A program made the position numbers and the translations under genes. The notes beneath the pieces were generated by a model. It was given only the letters and a program-made list of their open reading frames with translations. It was not told the DNA's origin and did not search any database. Below, piece after piece: positions 43,063 to 50,779 of a DNA stretch of 59,443 nt. Origin of the DNA: Chloroflexota bacterium (GTDB lineage Bacteria > Chloroflexota > Anaerolineae > Promineifilales > Promineifilaceae); assembly GCA_014584575.1 (NCBI GenBank), contig JACTMP010000051.1, forward strand, positions 1-59,443, written 5' to 3'. Positions within the stretch are counted from its first letter, which is position 1. Each line of letters starts with the position of its first letter.

Positions 43063-43392
43063 CTACCAGTTTTCCAAAACGTCAGCCATTCGGCGACGCG
43101 CAATTTCCAGTTCCTTCTGTGGTGTTTTTTGTGATTTCTTGATGAACGCATGAAGGATAACAATTCTCCGGTCTACGATGGTGCAGAAAAAGGCTCGACC
43201 AATTCCTTCTTTGCCTTTGGCCCGAATTTCAAACAAGCCTTTACCCATTGCGCGGGTGAAGGGCATACCCAGATTGGGGCCAAAGATGATCATTCTCTCA
43301 CTGATTCTGGCATAATAAGCACGAATGCCAACGGGCCAGGATTCAATATCTTCTTGTACATGCTCATCATAGTAAATGATTTCCCAATCCAT
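43063..43392 (-). CDS. RelE/HigB-type toxin (phage-derived Gp49-like)
   Basis: 109 aa. YYDEHVQEDIESWPVGIRAYYARISERM, FGPNLGMPFTRAMGKGLFEIRAKGKEGIGRAFFCTI and ILHAFIKKSQKTPQKELEIARRRM are the successive blocks of the HigB/Gp49 family of ribosome-dependent mRNA interferases. The ATG at 43392 lies about seven bases past a good -10, so the message may be leaderless. The gene is next to a restriction-modification pair, a common site for such modules. Confidence 0.9.
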   Translation of the reverse strand: MDWEIIYYDEHVQEDIESWPVGIRAYYARISERMIIFGPNLGMPFTRAMGKGLFEIRAKGKEGIGRAFFCTIVDRRIVILHAFIKKSQKTPQKELEIARRRMADVLENW

Positions 43393-43398
43393 GTGAGG

Positions 43399-43427
43399 AT
43401 ATTAACGTATTTGTTAATAGTTGTCTA
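43399..43427 (-). promoter_or_regulatory. higBA promoter with palindromic operator
   Basis: On the minus strand TAGACA (43422-43427), 17-bp spacer, TAATAT (43399-43404). The palindrome TATTAAC-gtattt-GTTAATA (43400-43419) covers the -10 and most of the spacer, as expected for repression by the HigA-like antitoxin. The start codon follows six bases after the -10. Confidence 0.65.
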
Positions 43428-43441
43428 TCCGAGATCAGATT

Positions 43442-43471
43442 AACCCGGTCTGATGTGCAGGCCGGGTTTTT
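43442..43471 (+). terminator. Terminator-like hairpin between the divergent toxin and ribA genes
   Basis: AACCCGG (43442-43448) and CCGGGTT (43462-43468) followed by T run to 43471, oriented to stop plus-strand read-through from the restriction-modification genes. Confidence 0.6.
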
Positions 43472-43473
43472 GT

Positions 43474-43479
43474 TATACT
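43474..43479 (+). promoter_or_regulatory. -10 element TATACT just before the RibA-RibD gene
   Basis: TATACT ends nine bases before the ATG at 43489, allowing a nearly leaderless transcript. No clear -35; the terminator hairpin occupies that position. Confidence 0.35.
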
Positions 43480-43488
43480 TTGGGCGCT

Positions 43489-44772
43489 ATGGAAGGCAAA
43501 CCTATTGAACACATGACCAGCGCCCGCATTCCCACCGATTTTGGGTTGTTTCAATTGGCTCTTTATCGCAGCCACACCGATGATAAGGAGCATCTGGCAT
43601 TGGTGATGGGGGAGGTGGCCGGGCAGACTGAGGTGTTAGTGCGCATCCACTCCGAATGTTTTACCGGCGATGTGTTGGGGTCGCGGCGCTGTGACTGTGG
43701 GCCGCAATTGCGCCACGCCATGCAGCAAATTGCCGGTGCAGGGCGCGGCGTCATTGTTTATTTGCGGCAGGAGGGGCGAGGCATTGGCCTGGCCGATAAG
43801 TTGCGGGCGTACAATTTGCAGGAGATGGGGTATGACACGGTGGACGCTAATTTGATGCTCGGCCATCAGGCGGATGCACGGGATTACACGGCCGCCGCCC
43901 ACATTTTGCATGATTTAGATGTTCGCTCCGTGAAATTGTTGACCAATAACCCGGACAAAATTGCCGGTATGCAAGCAGCGGGCATCCCGGTGGTGGCGCG
44001 GCTGCCCTTGACAACGGCCGTGACCCCCGAAAATGCCGCCTACCTCAAAACCAAAGTGGAAAAGATGCGCCACTTGCTTGATCTGGACACAATGCTGGTG
44101 GCAAATGGGGTGGCACGGCCGTTACTTTCTCGCCCCTTTGTCACCCTCAGCTACGCCCAAAGCCTGGACGGTTCCATTGCCGCCCGGCGTGGCCAGCCCA
44201 CGCCGCTGAGCGGGCCAGAGGCCATGCACATGACCCACCACCTGCGGGCCAGCCACGATGCTATCCTGGTGGGCATTGGCACGGTGCTGGCCGATGATCC
44301 CCGGCTGACGGTGCGCTTGGTGGATGGGGATCAGCCGCAGCCGGTGGTGGTGGACGGCCGTCTCCGTTTCCCCCTTACCGCCCAATTGCTGCAACACCCC
44401 AAACGGCCGTTTATTATGACCACCACGCAAGCTGACGAGTCCCGCCAAAGAGACCTGGAATCAGCAGGGGCGGAAGTGATACGGGTGGCGGCAGCGCCGG
44501 ACGGCCGTGTCTCCCTTTCGGCGGTGTTGGCGATTTTGCAGGGGCGTGGTCTGCGCAGCCTGATGGTAGAAGGGGGAGCACAGATCATCACCAGCTTCTT
44601 GACCGCGCATTTAGTAGATCGGGTCGTCATCACCATTGCCCCCCGCCTCCTGGGCGGCCTGCCCGCCATCACCTACCTAAACGGCCACACCTTACCCACT
44701 TTGCACAATGCCCACTATCGCCAGCTAGGTGCGGATATGGTGTTGATGGGGGATGTGGGAGCGGGAGGGTGA
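43489..44772 (+). CDS. Fusion of GTP cyclohydrolase II (RibA) and RibD reductase domain
   Basis: 427 aa. Residues about 1-200: IHSECFTGDVLGSRRCDCG (three zinc Cys), LRQEGRGIGLADKLRAYNLQ and LLTNNPDK are the RibA signatures. Residues about 215-425: FVTLSYAQSLDGSIAARRG, ASHDAILVGIGTVLADDP and LMVEGGAQIITSFL are the RibD C-terminal reductase. The RibD deaminase half and RibB, RibE and RibH are absent here. The gene opens a five-gene plus-strand cluster and may feed that pathway rather than riboflavin. ATG 43489 is chosen because the frame upstream crosses a terminator hairpin. Confidence 0.88.
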   Translation: MEGKPIEHMTSARIPTDFGLFQLALYRSHTDDKEHLALVMGEVAGQTEVLVRIHSECFTGDVLGSRRCDCGPQLRHAMQQIAGAGRGVIVYLRQEGRGIGLADKLRAYNLQEMGYDTVDANLMLGHQADARDYTAAAHILHDLDVRSVKLLTNNPDKIAGMQAAGIPVVARLPLTTAVTPENAAYLKTKVEKMRHLLDLDTMLVANGVARPLLSRPFVTLSYAQSLDGSIAARRGQPTPLSGPEAMHMTHHLRASHDAILVGIGTVLADDPRLTVRLVDGDQPQPVVVDGRLRFPLTAQLLQHPKRPFIMTTTQADESRQRDLESAGAEVIRVAAAPDGRVSLSAVLAILQGRGLRSLMVEGGAQIITSFLTAHLVDRVVITIAPRLLGGLPAITYLNGHTLPTLHNAHYRQLGADMVLMGDVGAGG

Positions 44773-44848
44773 GCAGGTGATAAGGTGACAAGGTGACAAG
44801 GTGACAAGGTGACCTCCAATCTCTAATCTCCCAATCTCCCAATTACCT
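44770..44848. repeat. GGTGACA and AATCTCC heptamer tracts
   Basis: Tandem AAGGTGAC units (44770-44812) run into AATCTCC units (44817-44842). The tract includes the stop codon of the RibA-RibD gene and ends directly before the dehydrogenase ATG. Confidence 0.85.
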
Positions 44849-45877
44849 ATGAACAATAACCGCCTATGGTTCACAGCCCCCGGACGGGTAGAGGTACATA
44901 CCGAGCCTTTGCGGGGGTTGGCGGGGGATGAGGTATTGGTGCAAACGGCCGTGTCCGCCATCAGCGCGGGTACGGAAATGTTGTTGTACCGGGGGCAGTG
45001 GCCGCCTGATTTGCCGGTGGATGAAACGATAGAAACGTTGCAAGGGGCGTTTGCCTATCCGTTGTCTTATGGGTATGCGTGTGTGGGGCAGGTGGTGGAT
45101 GTGGGGAAGGAAGTCGCGGCGGGTTGGCACGGCCGTTGGGTCTTTGCCTTCCAACCGCACCAGAGCCACTTTGCCGCCCGCCCGGAAACATTGCTGCTGT
45201 TGCCGGAGGGCATGTCGCCGGAAACGGCCGTCTTTCTGCCCAATATGGAAACGGCCGTCTCCTTTGTCATGGACGGCCGTCCGGTCATTGGTGAACAGGT
45301 GGCGGTGTTAGGGCAGGGCGTGGTGGGGCTGCTGACGACGATGCTGCTGGCCGATTTTCCGCTGGCGGCGCTGGTTACGGCGGACGGGTACGGGCTGCGG
45401 CGGGAATGGTCGCGGCGGTTGGGAGCAACGGCCGTGTTTGACCCCACCGCGCCCGATATGCTGGCCGACATGCAGGTGGCGCTGCAAAACGGCAGCCCGT
45501 ATCCCGGTGCAGACCTGGTGTATGAACTGACCGGCAATCCGGCGGCGTTGGATATGGCGATTGGGCTGGCGGGCTTTAACGGCCGTGTTCTCATCGGCTC
45601 CTGGTATGGGCAAAAGCGGGCCAACGTTGACCTGGGCGGCGCGTTTCATCGGGGGCATATGCGGCTGATCAGCAGTCAGGTCAGCCGGTTACATCCCCGC
45701 TGGCACGGCCGTTTCAGCAAAACCCGCCGCCTGCAAACTGCCTGGCGCATGTTTGCCCAACACAACCCGGCCCAACTTATCACCCACCGTTTTCCCCTGG
45801 CCGAGGCGGACAAGGCGTATGAATTATTGGACAAGGAAGGGGGGACGGCCGTGCAGGTTGTTCTTGTCTATTTGTAG
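44849..45877 (+). CDS. Medium-chain dehydrogenase/reductase (zinc-type alcohol dehydrogenase family)
   Basis: 342 aa. Nucleotide-binding VAVLGQGVVGLLTTMLL is the GxGxxG of the Rossmann domain. AISAGTEMLLYRGQWP and YPLSYGYACVGQVVDVG belong to the N-terminal catalytic domain; the usual catalytic Cys of zinc alcohol dehydrogenases is replaced by SAGTE, as in BchC-like members. No ribosome site: the start follows a repeat. Second gene of the PTPS cluster; probably oxidises or reduces the pathway intermediate. Confidence 0.85.
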   Translation: MNNNRLWFTAPGRVEVHTEPLRGLAGDEVLVQTAVSAISAGTEMLLYRGQWPPDLPVDETIETLQGAFAYPLSYGYACVGQVVDVGKEVAAGWHGRWVFAFQPHQSHFAARPETLLLLPEGMSPETAVFLPNMETAVSFVMDGRPVIGEQVAVLGQGVVGLLTTMLLADFPLAALVTADGYGLRREWSRRLGATAVFDPTAPDMLADMQVALQNGSPYPGADLVYELTGNPAALDMAIGLAGFNGRVLIGSWYGQKRANVDLGGAFHRGHMRLISSQVSRLHPRWHGRFSKTRRLQTAWRMFAQHNPAQLITHRFPLAEADKAYELLDKEGGTAVQVVLVYL

Positions 45878-45879
45878 AA

Positions 45880-45943
45880 AGTCAGCAGTAAGCAGTCAGC
45901 GGTAAGCAGTAATCGTCCACTGCTCACTGCTTACTGCTAACTT
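45880..45943. repeat. AGCAGTA-type inverted heptamer repeat, copy 1
   Basis: Left arm 45880-45910 (AGTCAGCAGTAAGCAGTC...) and right arm 45918-45943 (CACTGCTCACTGCTTACTGC...) around a seven-base loop, filling the dehydrogenase-PTPS spacer. Confidence 0.88.
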
Positions 45944-45960
45944 GATTTCAGGAGACATTT

Positions 45961-46350
45961 ATGTACACCGTAGCCGTTAAACGCAACTTTGTGGCGCAGC
46001 ATTTTTTGATTGGCGGGGATTGGGGCGCGGAGAATGAATGGCATTCTCACCATTACGCGGTAGAGGTGCAGTTGCACGGCGAAACGTTGGATCGGCATGG
46101 GTATTTGGTGGACATTGTAGATATTGAGACCCATCTCAATGCGCTGGTGGCCCATTACCGCGATAAAACACTGAACGATTTGCCAGAATTTGCCGGGCTG
46201 AACCCCAGCATTGAGCATTTCGCCCGCATCTTTTGTACCCAACTGGCAGAGCGGATACAGGCGGAAACGCTCACGGCCGTGACCGTCCGTTTGTGGGAAA
46301 ACGAGATTGCCTGGGCTTCTTTTCAGTTAGCAGTGGGCAGTAAGCAGTGA
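45961..46350 (+). CDS. 6-pyruvoyl-tetrahydropterin synthase/QueD family protein
   Basis: 129 aa. FVAQHFLIGGDWGAENEWHSHHYAVEV supplies the zinc His residues (one in QHF, two in HSHHY), and LNDLPEFAGLNPSIEHFARIF and LWENEIAWASF are further blocks of PTPS/QueD. The family acts on dihydroneopterin triphosphate or related pterins. Good ribosome site (GGAG). The last six residues (QLAVGSKQ region) and the stop come from the adjoining repeat, replacing the original C-terminus. Confidence 0.9.
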   Translation: MYTVAVKRNFVAQHFLIGGDWGAENEWHSHHYAVEVQLHGETLDRHGYLVDIVDIETHLNALVAHYRDKTLNDLPEFAGLNPSIEHFARIFCTQLAERIQAETLTAVTVRLWENEIAWASFQLAVGSKQ

Positions 46351-46399
46351 GCAGTTTGCTCCACCACTCACCGCTCACCGCTTACTGCTCACCGCTCAC
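46325..46399. repeat. AGCAGTA-type inverted heptamer repeat, copy 2
   Basis: Left arm 46325-46354 and right arm 46365-46399 built from AGCAGTA/CTCACCG units. Contains the PTPS stop codon (46348-46350) and ends three bases before the GT4 start. Confidence 0.88.
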
Positions 46400-46402
46400 G
46401 CA

Positions 46403-47482
46403 ATGAAAATCGGCCTCCTCATTTACGGTTCGTTAGGCACCGTCTCCGGCGGGTATCTGTATGACCGGATGTTAGTGGCTCAATTGCAGGCATGTGGGGA
46501 TGAGGTGGAGGTGGTGTCGCTGCCCTGGGTGGGTTACGGCCGTGCCCTGCTGCACAACCTCTCCCGTTCCCTTTACCAACGGCTGGCAACGGCCGATTTT
46601 GACCTGCTGCTGCAAGATGAACTGAACCACCCTTCCCTGTTCTGGCTGAACCGGCAGATCAAACGGCACGTTCAGTATCCCATTGTGAGCATTGTCCACC
46701 ACCTGCGCCAGAGTGAGCAGCACCCACCCGGACTGCTTTGGCTATACCGGTGGGTGGAACGACGCTATTTGCAGAGCGTGGATGCCTTCATCTTCAACAG
46801 CCAGACGACTCGCCAGGAAGTAGCCAGGTTGATGGGGGAGACTTCGGATGTCTGGCAACCGCATGTTGTGGCCCATCCCGGCGGCGACCGTTTCCAGCCA
46901 GTTATCACCGAAGCGGAAATAAGCCAGCGCACTCACGAGCCAGGGCCACTGCGGGTGCTGTTTGTGGGCAACTTGATTCCGCGTAAAAGGTTGCACACAC
47001 TGATCGAGGCGTTATGTCAATTGCCAGCAGCGGATTGGCGGCTGGATGTGGTGGGCAGCACGGCCGTACACCCCACCTATACCCGCCGCATTTTACATAA
47101 TCTGCCAACGGCCGTAACGCTGCATGGGTCGCTCCCGGATGCGGCGCTGGCAGAATTGATGCGCCGCAGCCATGTGTTGGCAGTACCTTCCCAATATGAA
47201 GGGTTTGGCATCGTTTACCTGGAAGGGATGGGATTTGGTTTACCGGCGATTGGCACAACAGGCGGTGCGGCCAAAGAGATCATCACCGAAGGGGTGAATG
47301 GCTACGTGATAAACGCAGTGGAAACGGCCGTACTCGCCCACCATTTGCACCATCTCCACCAAAACCGGGACGCCTTAGCCGCTATGAGCCTGTCTGCCCG
47401 CCAACGCTTCCTGGCACACCCCACCTGGGCGCAGAGTATGGCAAAGGTGCGCGGGTTTTTAGGTGAGCAGGTGAGGGGGTGA
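46403..47482 (+). CDS. Glycosyltransferase family 4
   Basis: 359 aa. GSLGTVSGGYLYDRML at the N-terminus, LFVGNLIPRKRLHTLIEAL at the domain junction and VPSQYEGFGIVYLEGMGFGLP (E-x7-E motif) identify a retaining GT-B enzyme. Distinct from the GT4 at 19921. Its place after a PTPS gene recalls pterin glycosylation known in cyanobacteria (biopterin glucosides), an inference only. No ribosome site; the start follows the repeat. Confidence 0.88.
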   Translation: MKIGLLIYGSLGTVSGGYLYDRMLVAQLQACGDEVEVVSLPWVGYGRALLHNLSRSLYQRLATADFDLLLQDELNHPSLFWLNRQIKRHVQYPIVSIVHHLRQSEQHPPGLLWLYRWVERRYLQSVDAFIFNSQTTRQEVARLMGETSDVWQPHVVAHPGGDRFQPVITEAEISQRTHEPGPLRVLFVGNLIPRKRLHTLIEALCQLPAADWRLDVVGSTAVHPTYTRRILHNLPTAVTLHGSLPDAALAELMRRSHVLAVPSQYEGFGIVYLEGMGFGLPAIGTTGGAAKEIITEGVNGYVINAVETAVLAHHLHHLHQNRDALAAMSLSARQRFLAHPTWAQSMAKVRGFLGEQVRG

Positions 47483-47550
47483 CAAGGTGGCAGGGTGACA
47501 AGGTGACAAGGTGGCAGGGTGATCTCCAATCCCCAATCCCCAATTACCCA
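47464..47550. repeat. GGTGACA and AATCCCC heptamer tracts
   Basis: AGGTGAGC/AGGTGACA/AGGTGGCAGGGTGACA units (47464-47522) followed by AATCTCC/AATCCCC units. Includes the stop codon of the GT4 gene and fills the GT4-methyltransferase spacer. Confidence 0.85.
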
Positions 47551-47564
47551 ATGAAAAAGGACAA

Positions 47565-48404
47565 ATGACTATGGACTTTCCTCGCTATCTGGCGGCTAAA
47601 AAGACGGTGGATGACCGGGCGTTGAATAAGGATGTGTGGTGGGCGCTGCGGGACCATTTGCCGCCGGAAGCGGCTGTTCTTGAAGTGGGGGCGGGTATTG
47701 GCACCATGGTTGAACGGTTAGTCGAACAAGGGTTCATAGAGCGGGGAAGGTACACGGCCGTAGACCAGAACCCCGCCAACATTGCCCTCGCCCGCCAACG
47801 GTTGACCCACTTGCCGCCGGCACTCCATCTGGAACTGGTGGCCGATGACCTGTTTGCTTTTGCAGAGCGGGCGCACGGCCGTGACCGTTGGGATGTGCTC
47901 ATCGCCCATGCCGTGCTGGATTTGCTGGATGTTCCTACGGCGCTGCCGGTTTTGTTTTCGCTGTTGAAACCGGGCGGTCTCTTTTATTTCAGCCTGAATT
48001 TTGACGGGGCTACCATTTTGGAACCGGCCATTGACCCGCCGTTCGACGCCCTGGTGGAGCATCTGTATCACCGCACAATGGATGAGCGGCTGGTGGGCGG
48101 ACGGCCGTCCGGCGACAGCCGCAGCGGGCGACATCTATTTACGCATTTAAGAAAACAAGGGGCTGAGATTCTGGCGGCGGGTAGTTCTGATTGGGTAGTG
48201 TGGGGGCGGCACGGCCGTTACCCGGCCGATGAAGCCTATTTCCTGCACTTCATTATTAACACCATGCACAAAGCATTGCAAGGCCATCCCGAATTGGATG
48301 CCGCCCAGTTTGCCCACTGGATTGCCCAACGCCATTCCCAAATTGAACGCGGCGAACTGGTCTACATCGCCCACCAGGTAGACTTTTTAGGTGTCAATAT
48401 GTAA
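47565..48404 (+). CDS. Class I SAM-dependent methyltransferase
   Basis: 279 aa. VLEVGAGIGTMVERLVEQG is motif I, YTAVDQNPANIALARQRL motif II, and DVLIAHAVLDLLDVPTALPVLFSLLKPGGLFYFSLNF motifs IV-V. The C-terminal part is family-specific. Last of the five-gene cluster, so it probably methylates the pterin- or sugar-type product. The ribosome site AAGG follows another repeat. Confidence 0.88.
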   Translation: MTMDFPRYLAAKKTVDDRALNKDVWWALRDHLPPEAAVLEVGAGIGTMVERLVEQGFIERGRYTAVDQNPANIALARQRLTHLPPALHLELVADDLFAFAERAHGRDRWDVLIAHAVLDLLDVPTALPVLFSLLKPGGLFYFSLNFDGATILEPAIDPPFDALVEHLYHRTMDERLVGGRPSGDSRSGRHLFTHLRKQGAEILAAGSSDWVVWGRHGRYPADEAYFLHFIINTMHKALQGHPELDAAQFAHWIAQRHSQIERGELVYIAHQVDFLGVNM

Positions 48405-48435
48405 CACGATTTGCCAAATCGTGTTACACACAACT

Positions 48436-49044
48436 CTACCGAAACGGCTGCTGCAAAATAAAAGACCACAGCCAGGCGGCAGCTACCCCACCCAGGAAAC
48501 CAAAGAAGTGGCCGACATTAGACACGTTTCCTTTTTGGGGAATGAAAATGAGGCGCAACAGGCCATAATAAACACCCAATATGACAAAGCCGATAATGAC
48601 GGCGGCGGTATCGCGGGTAAAAAAGCCGCGCAGCACCAGAAACCCAAAATACCCGGTGATCATGCCGCTGGCCCCGGCCGTCACCACATTCCCCTTTTCA
48701 AACAGCCACAACCCCAGGTTATCAATGAAGATGATCACGGCCGTAGCCAGCAAAAATTCTTGGGGGTCAGGCAGGGCAATAATCGCCGCCATCGGCAGCC
48801 AACCGACGCTGTTGCTCCACAAATGCCGCCAGTTCAAATGGATAAACGGGTTGAGAATCCAGGCCAGAAAATGGTTGCCCTTTGGCGCCCGCAAGCCGCG
48901 CAGACCAAACCGGTTGATCATCCCATCCCGAAAGATAATCCAGTCAATCAGCCGGATAACCAGCATTACCCCATACAATCCCAGGACAAGTTGCAGACCC
49001 TCCGGCAGGTTACGAAATAGTTGCAGCAGCGAGTTGCTATCCAT
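48436..49044 (-). CDS. Rhomboid family intramembrane serine protease
   Basis: 202 aa with six membrane segments. HLNWRHLWSN (His69, His74, Asn78) and GASG with Ser126 plus His179 in NVGHFFGFLGG supply the Ser-His dyad and oxyanion residues. Cleaves single-pass membrane proteins in the bilayer; targets unknown, though the several C-terminally anchored surface proteins in this window are candidates. Convergent with the methyltransferase gene. Confidence 0.92.
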   Translation of the reverse strand: MDSNSLLQLFRNLPEGLQLVLGLYGVMLVIRLIDWIIFRDGMINRFGLRGLRAPKGNHFLAWILNPFIHLNWRHLWSNSVGWLPMAAIIALPDPQEFLLATAVIIFIDNLGLWLFEKGNVVTAGASGMITGYFGFLVLRGFFTRDTAAVIIGFVILGVYYGLLRLIFIPQKGNVSNVGHFFGFLGGVAAAWLWSFILQQPFR

Positions 49045-49103
49045 GGGGTGTGGTAGTCAGGAGATTGAAGGGAAGCAGTCTAAGACCCAAATTCTGGGGA
49101 AAA

Positions 49104-49185
49104 TGTCATTCCGAGGTCTTCCGAGGAATCCCTATAGTACAATTCTAAGGGATTCCTCGCTCCGAAGACTCCGCTCGGAATGACA
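49104..49185. repeat. Long inverted-repeat element with TGTCATTCCGAG ends
   Basis: TGTCATTCCGAG (49104-49115) and CTCGGAATGACA (49174-49185) end an about 82-bp hairpin whose arms also pair internally (GAGGAATCCCT / AGGGATTCCTC). This kind of 'ATTCCGAGGAATC' element is common in bacteria and MITE-like in form. Confidence 0.75.
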
Positions 49186-49240
49186 GGTGGAATATAAAAG
49201 TTAAGAAGAAGTATTTAATCCTGTACTGAATCTCCAATCT

Positions 49241-49576
49241 CTAATTATCATTCCTATCCAACCACAACAGGATAATCAGCGCCAGTTCTACTGCTTTATC
49301 CAGCAGGCCTACGGGACCCCAAATGTCCGGCCAATTACGGACGAAGTAGAGAATGAAGGTCACGGCCGTGTACCCCAATAAGGCATAACGAATCAGGCTG
49401 CGTTGTGACCGCAATTGGGGCACAAAATAGAGGCACACAATCAGCACCAGATAACCAATGCCGTTGGCAATGAACAACGGGTTGGCCCAGCCGCCGCTAA
49501 TCCCCAAATGGATGAGCGCCGTCACCACCACCAGTCCGGTAATCACCCATTGCCGTGTAGATAATGATAGATTCAT
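49241..49576 (-). CDS. Small membrane protein, unknown function
   Basis: 111 aa with four predicted membrane segments (WVITGLVVVTALIHLGI, LFIANGIGYLVLIVCLYFV, LIRYALLGYTAVTFILYFV, VELALIILLWL). No family named. Strong ribosome site GGAGG before ATG 49576. The stop TAG comes from an AATCTCC-type repeat unit. Confidence 0.72.
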   Translation of the reverse strand: MNLSLSTRQWVITGLVVVTALIHLGISGGWANPLFIANGIGYLVLIVCLYFVPQLRSQRSLIRYALLGYTAVTFILYFVRNWPDIWGPVGLLDKAVELALIILLWLDRNDN

Positions 49577-49623
49577 GGTCAATTCCTCCTTTTCACAGAG
49601 ACGTAAGCGTTCAGCCCCTCAAG

Positions 49624-49685
49624 AGACCTGACAGGTTTTTGGCCTGCAAGGTTTCAAGTTGAACTGGTAAAAACCTGTCAGGTCT
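49624..49685. repeat. Perfect 17-bp inverted repeat upstream of the small membrane protein gene
   Basis: AGACCTGACAGGTTTTT (49624-49640) and its exact complement (49669-49685) around 28 bases. Same GACAGGTTT core as 21397-21429. It could regulate the gene starting at 49576. Confidence 0.8.
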
Positions 49686-49790
49686 GAACGGTTACAAGTG
49701 TAGAAACACCAGTGTAAGCGAGCTATTACAACTGTAATAGAAGTTGCCCAGACAGGCAAAAACTCCTCACCCCTTCACCCCTTCACCTGC

Positions 49791-50768
49791 TCACCGCATC
49801 ATCCGCCAGCCCCACCACAGCCCCACCAGCCCCAACGCCACATCCCGCCCCCGAATGAGCAGGCTGGCGCTGAGGCCAATGGCCGGATCGGCGCCCAGCA
49901 GTTCCAGCGCAAAAACCTGGCTGGCTTCCAACGCTCCCAGGCCGCCAGGCAGCGGCAGCAGATACGCCAGCCGCATGGCCGTCAGCGCCACAATGATCTG
50001 TACCGGCGACAGCGCCGCACCCAGAAACGTGAGCATGAGGCCATATTCCAGCAGCAGCACCAGCCAGCTTGCCGCCGAAAACAGCAGCGCCAGGGCAAAC
50101 AGGCGCGGCGAACGGCGGCAAAGCTGATGAGCCTGTTCTTCGCTGGCGGTTAGAGCGTTCACGGCCGTCCCATACCACCCCCATCGCTTCCCCACCGGCT
50201 GCATCAGGCCAAACGCGCCGCTCAACGGCCGTCGCCCACCCCATATCGCCGTCAGATACCCCACCGGAACGAGCAGCAGGCCCACGCTGATGCCGATGGC
50301 CTCTTCCCCCACACCCGACCGCAGCAGCCCGGCGCGCAGTGTGACCAACACGCCAAACAAGAGAAAGCCAAAATTAACCAACAACTCCAGTGATTTATCC
50401 AGCGACACAGCGGACACGGCCGTGTGCCGGGGCACACCATGCACCTTTTCCGCCAGCAGCACCTGCACCGGCTCCCCGCCAAAGTGCGGCCCCGGTGTGA
50501 AGTAGCTGACGCCAAAGGCCGCCAGCCGGTGACCCACGGCCATAGCCAACGGCAGCCGCCAGCCCATGCCCCACAGCATCAGCCACCAGCGCCCCGTCAA
50601 CCAGACCAGCGCCACCCCATTTAGCACAACCAGCGTACCTACTTGCCGCCACGTCAGATCGCGCACTGTTTCCAGCACGGCCGTCAGCGGGACCGCCCGC
50701 ACCACCCATGCCAGCAGGAGGACGGCCGTCAGCCATAACAGCCACACGACACGCTTCTTATTACACAT
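49791..50768 (-). CDS. Lysylphosphatidylglycerol synthase-like membrane protein (flippase domain)
   Basis: 325 aa with about eight membrane segments. AFGVSYFTPGPHFGGEPVQVLLAEKVHG and LPLPGGLGALEASQVFAL are conserved blocks of the LPG_synthase_TM/UPF0104 family. The catalytic aminoacyl-transferase domain of MprF is absent, so a lipid-flipping or sugar-lipid role is more likely. Eleven bases after the C39 peptidase gene in one operon. Confidence 0.87.
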   Translation of the reverse strand: MCNKKRVVWLLWLTAVLLLAWVVRAVPLTAVLETVRDLTWRQVGTLVVLNGVALVWLTGRWWLMLWGMGWRLPLAMAVGHRLAAFGVSYFTPGPHFGGEPVQVLLAEKVHGVPRHTAVSAVSLDKSLELLVNFGFLLFGVLVTLRAGLLRSGVGEEAIGISVGLLLVPVGYLTAIWGGRRPLSGAFGLMQPVGKRWGWYGTAVNALTASEEQAHQLCRRSPRLFALALLFSAASWLVLLLEYGLMLTFLGAALSPVQIIVALTAMRLAYLLPLPGGLGALEASQVFALELLGADPAIGLSASLLIRGRDVALGLVGLWWGWRMMR

Positions 50769-50779
50769 TTCCCAAATGA

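Noticed and set aside
43489..44772. Ordinary riboflavin operon
   Set aside because: ribB, ribE, ribH and the RibD deaminase domain are missing and the neighbours are PTPS, GT4 and methyltransferase; an ordinary role cannot be fully excluded.
49104..49185. Insertion sequence
   Set aside because: The hairpin is about 82 bp, has no transposase and no clear target duplication; called a MITE-like repeat only.
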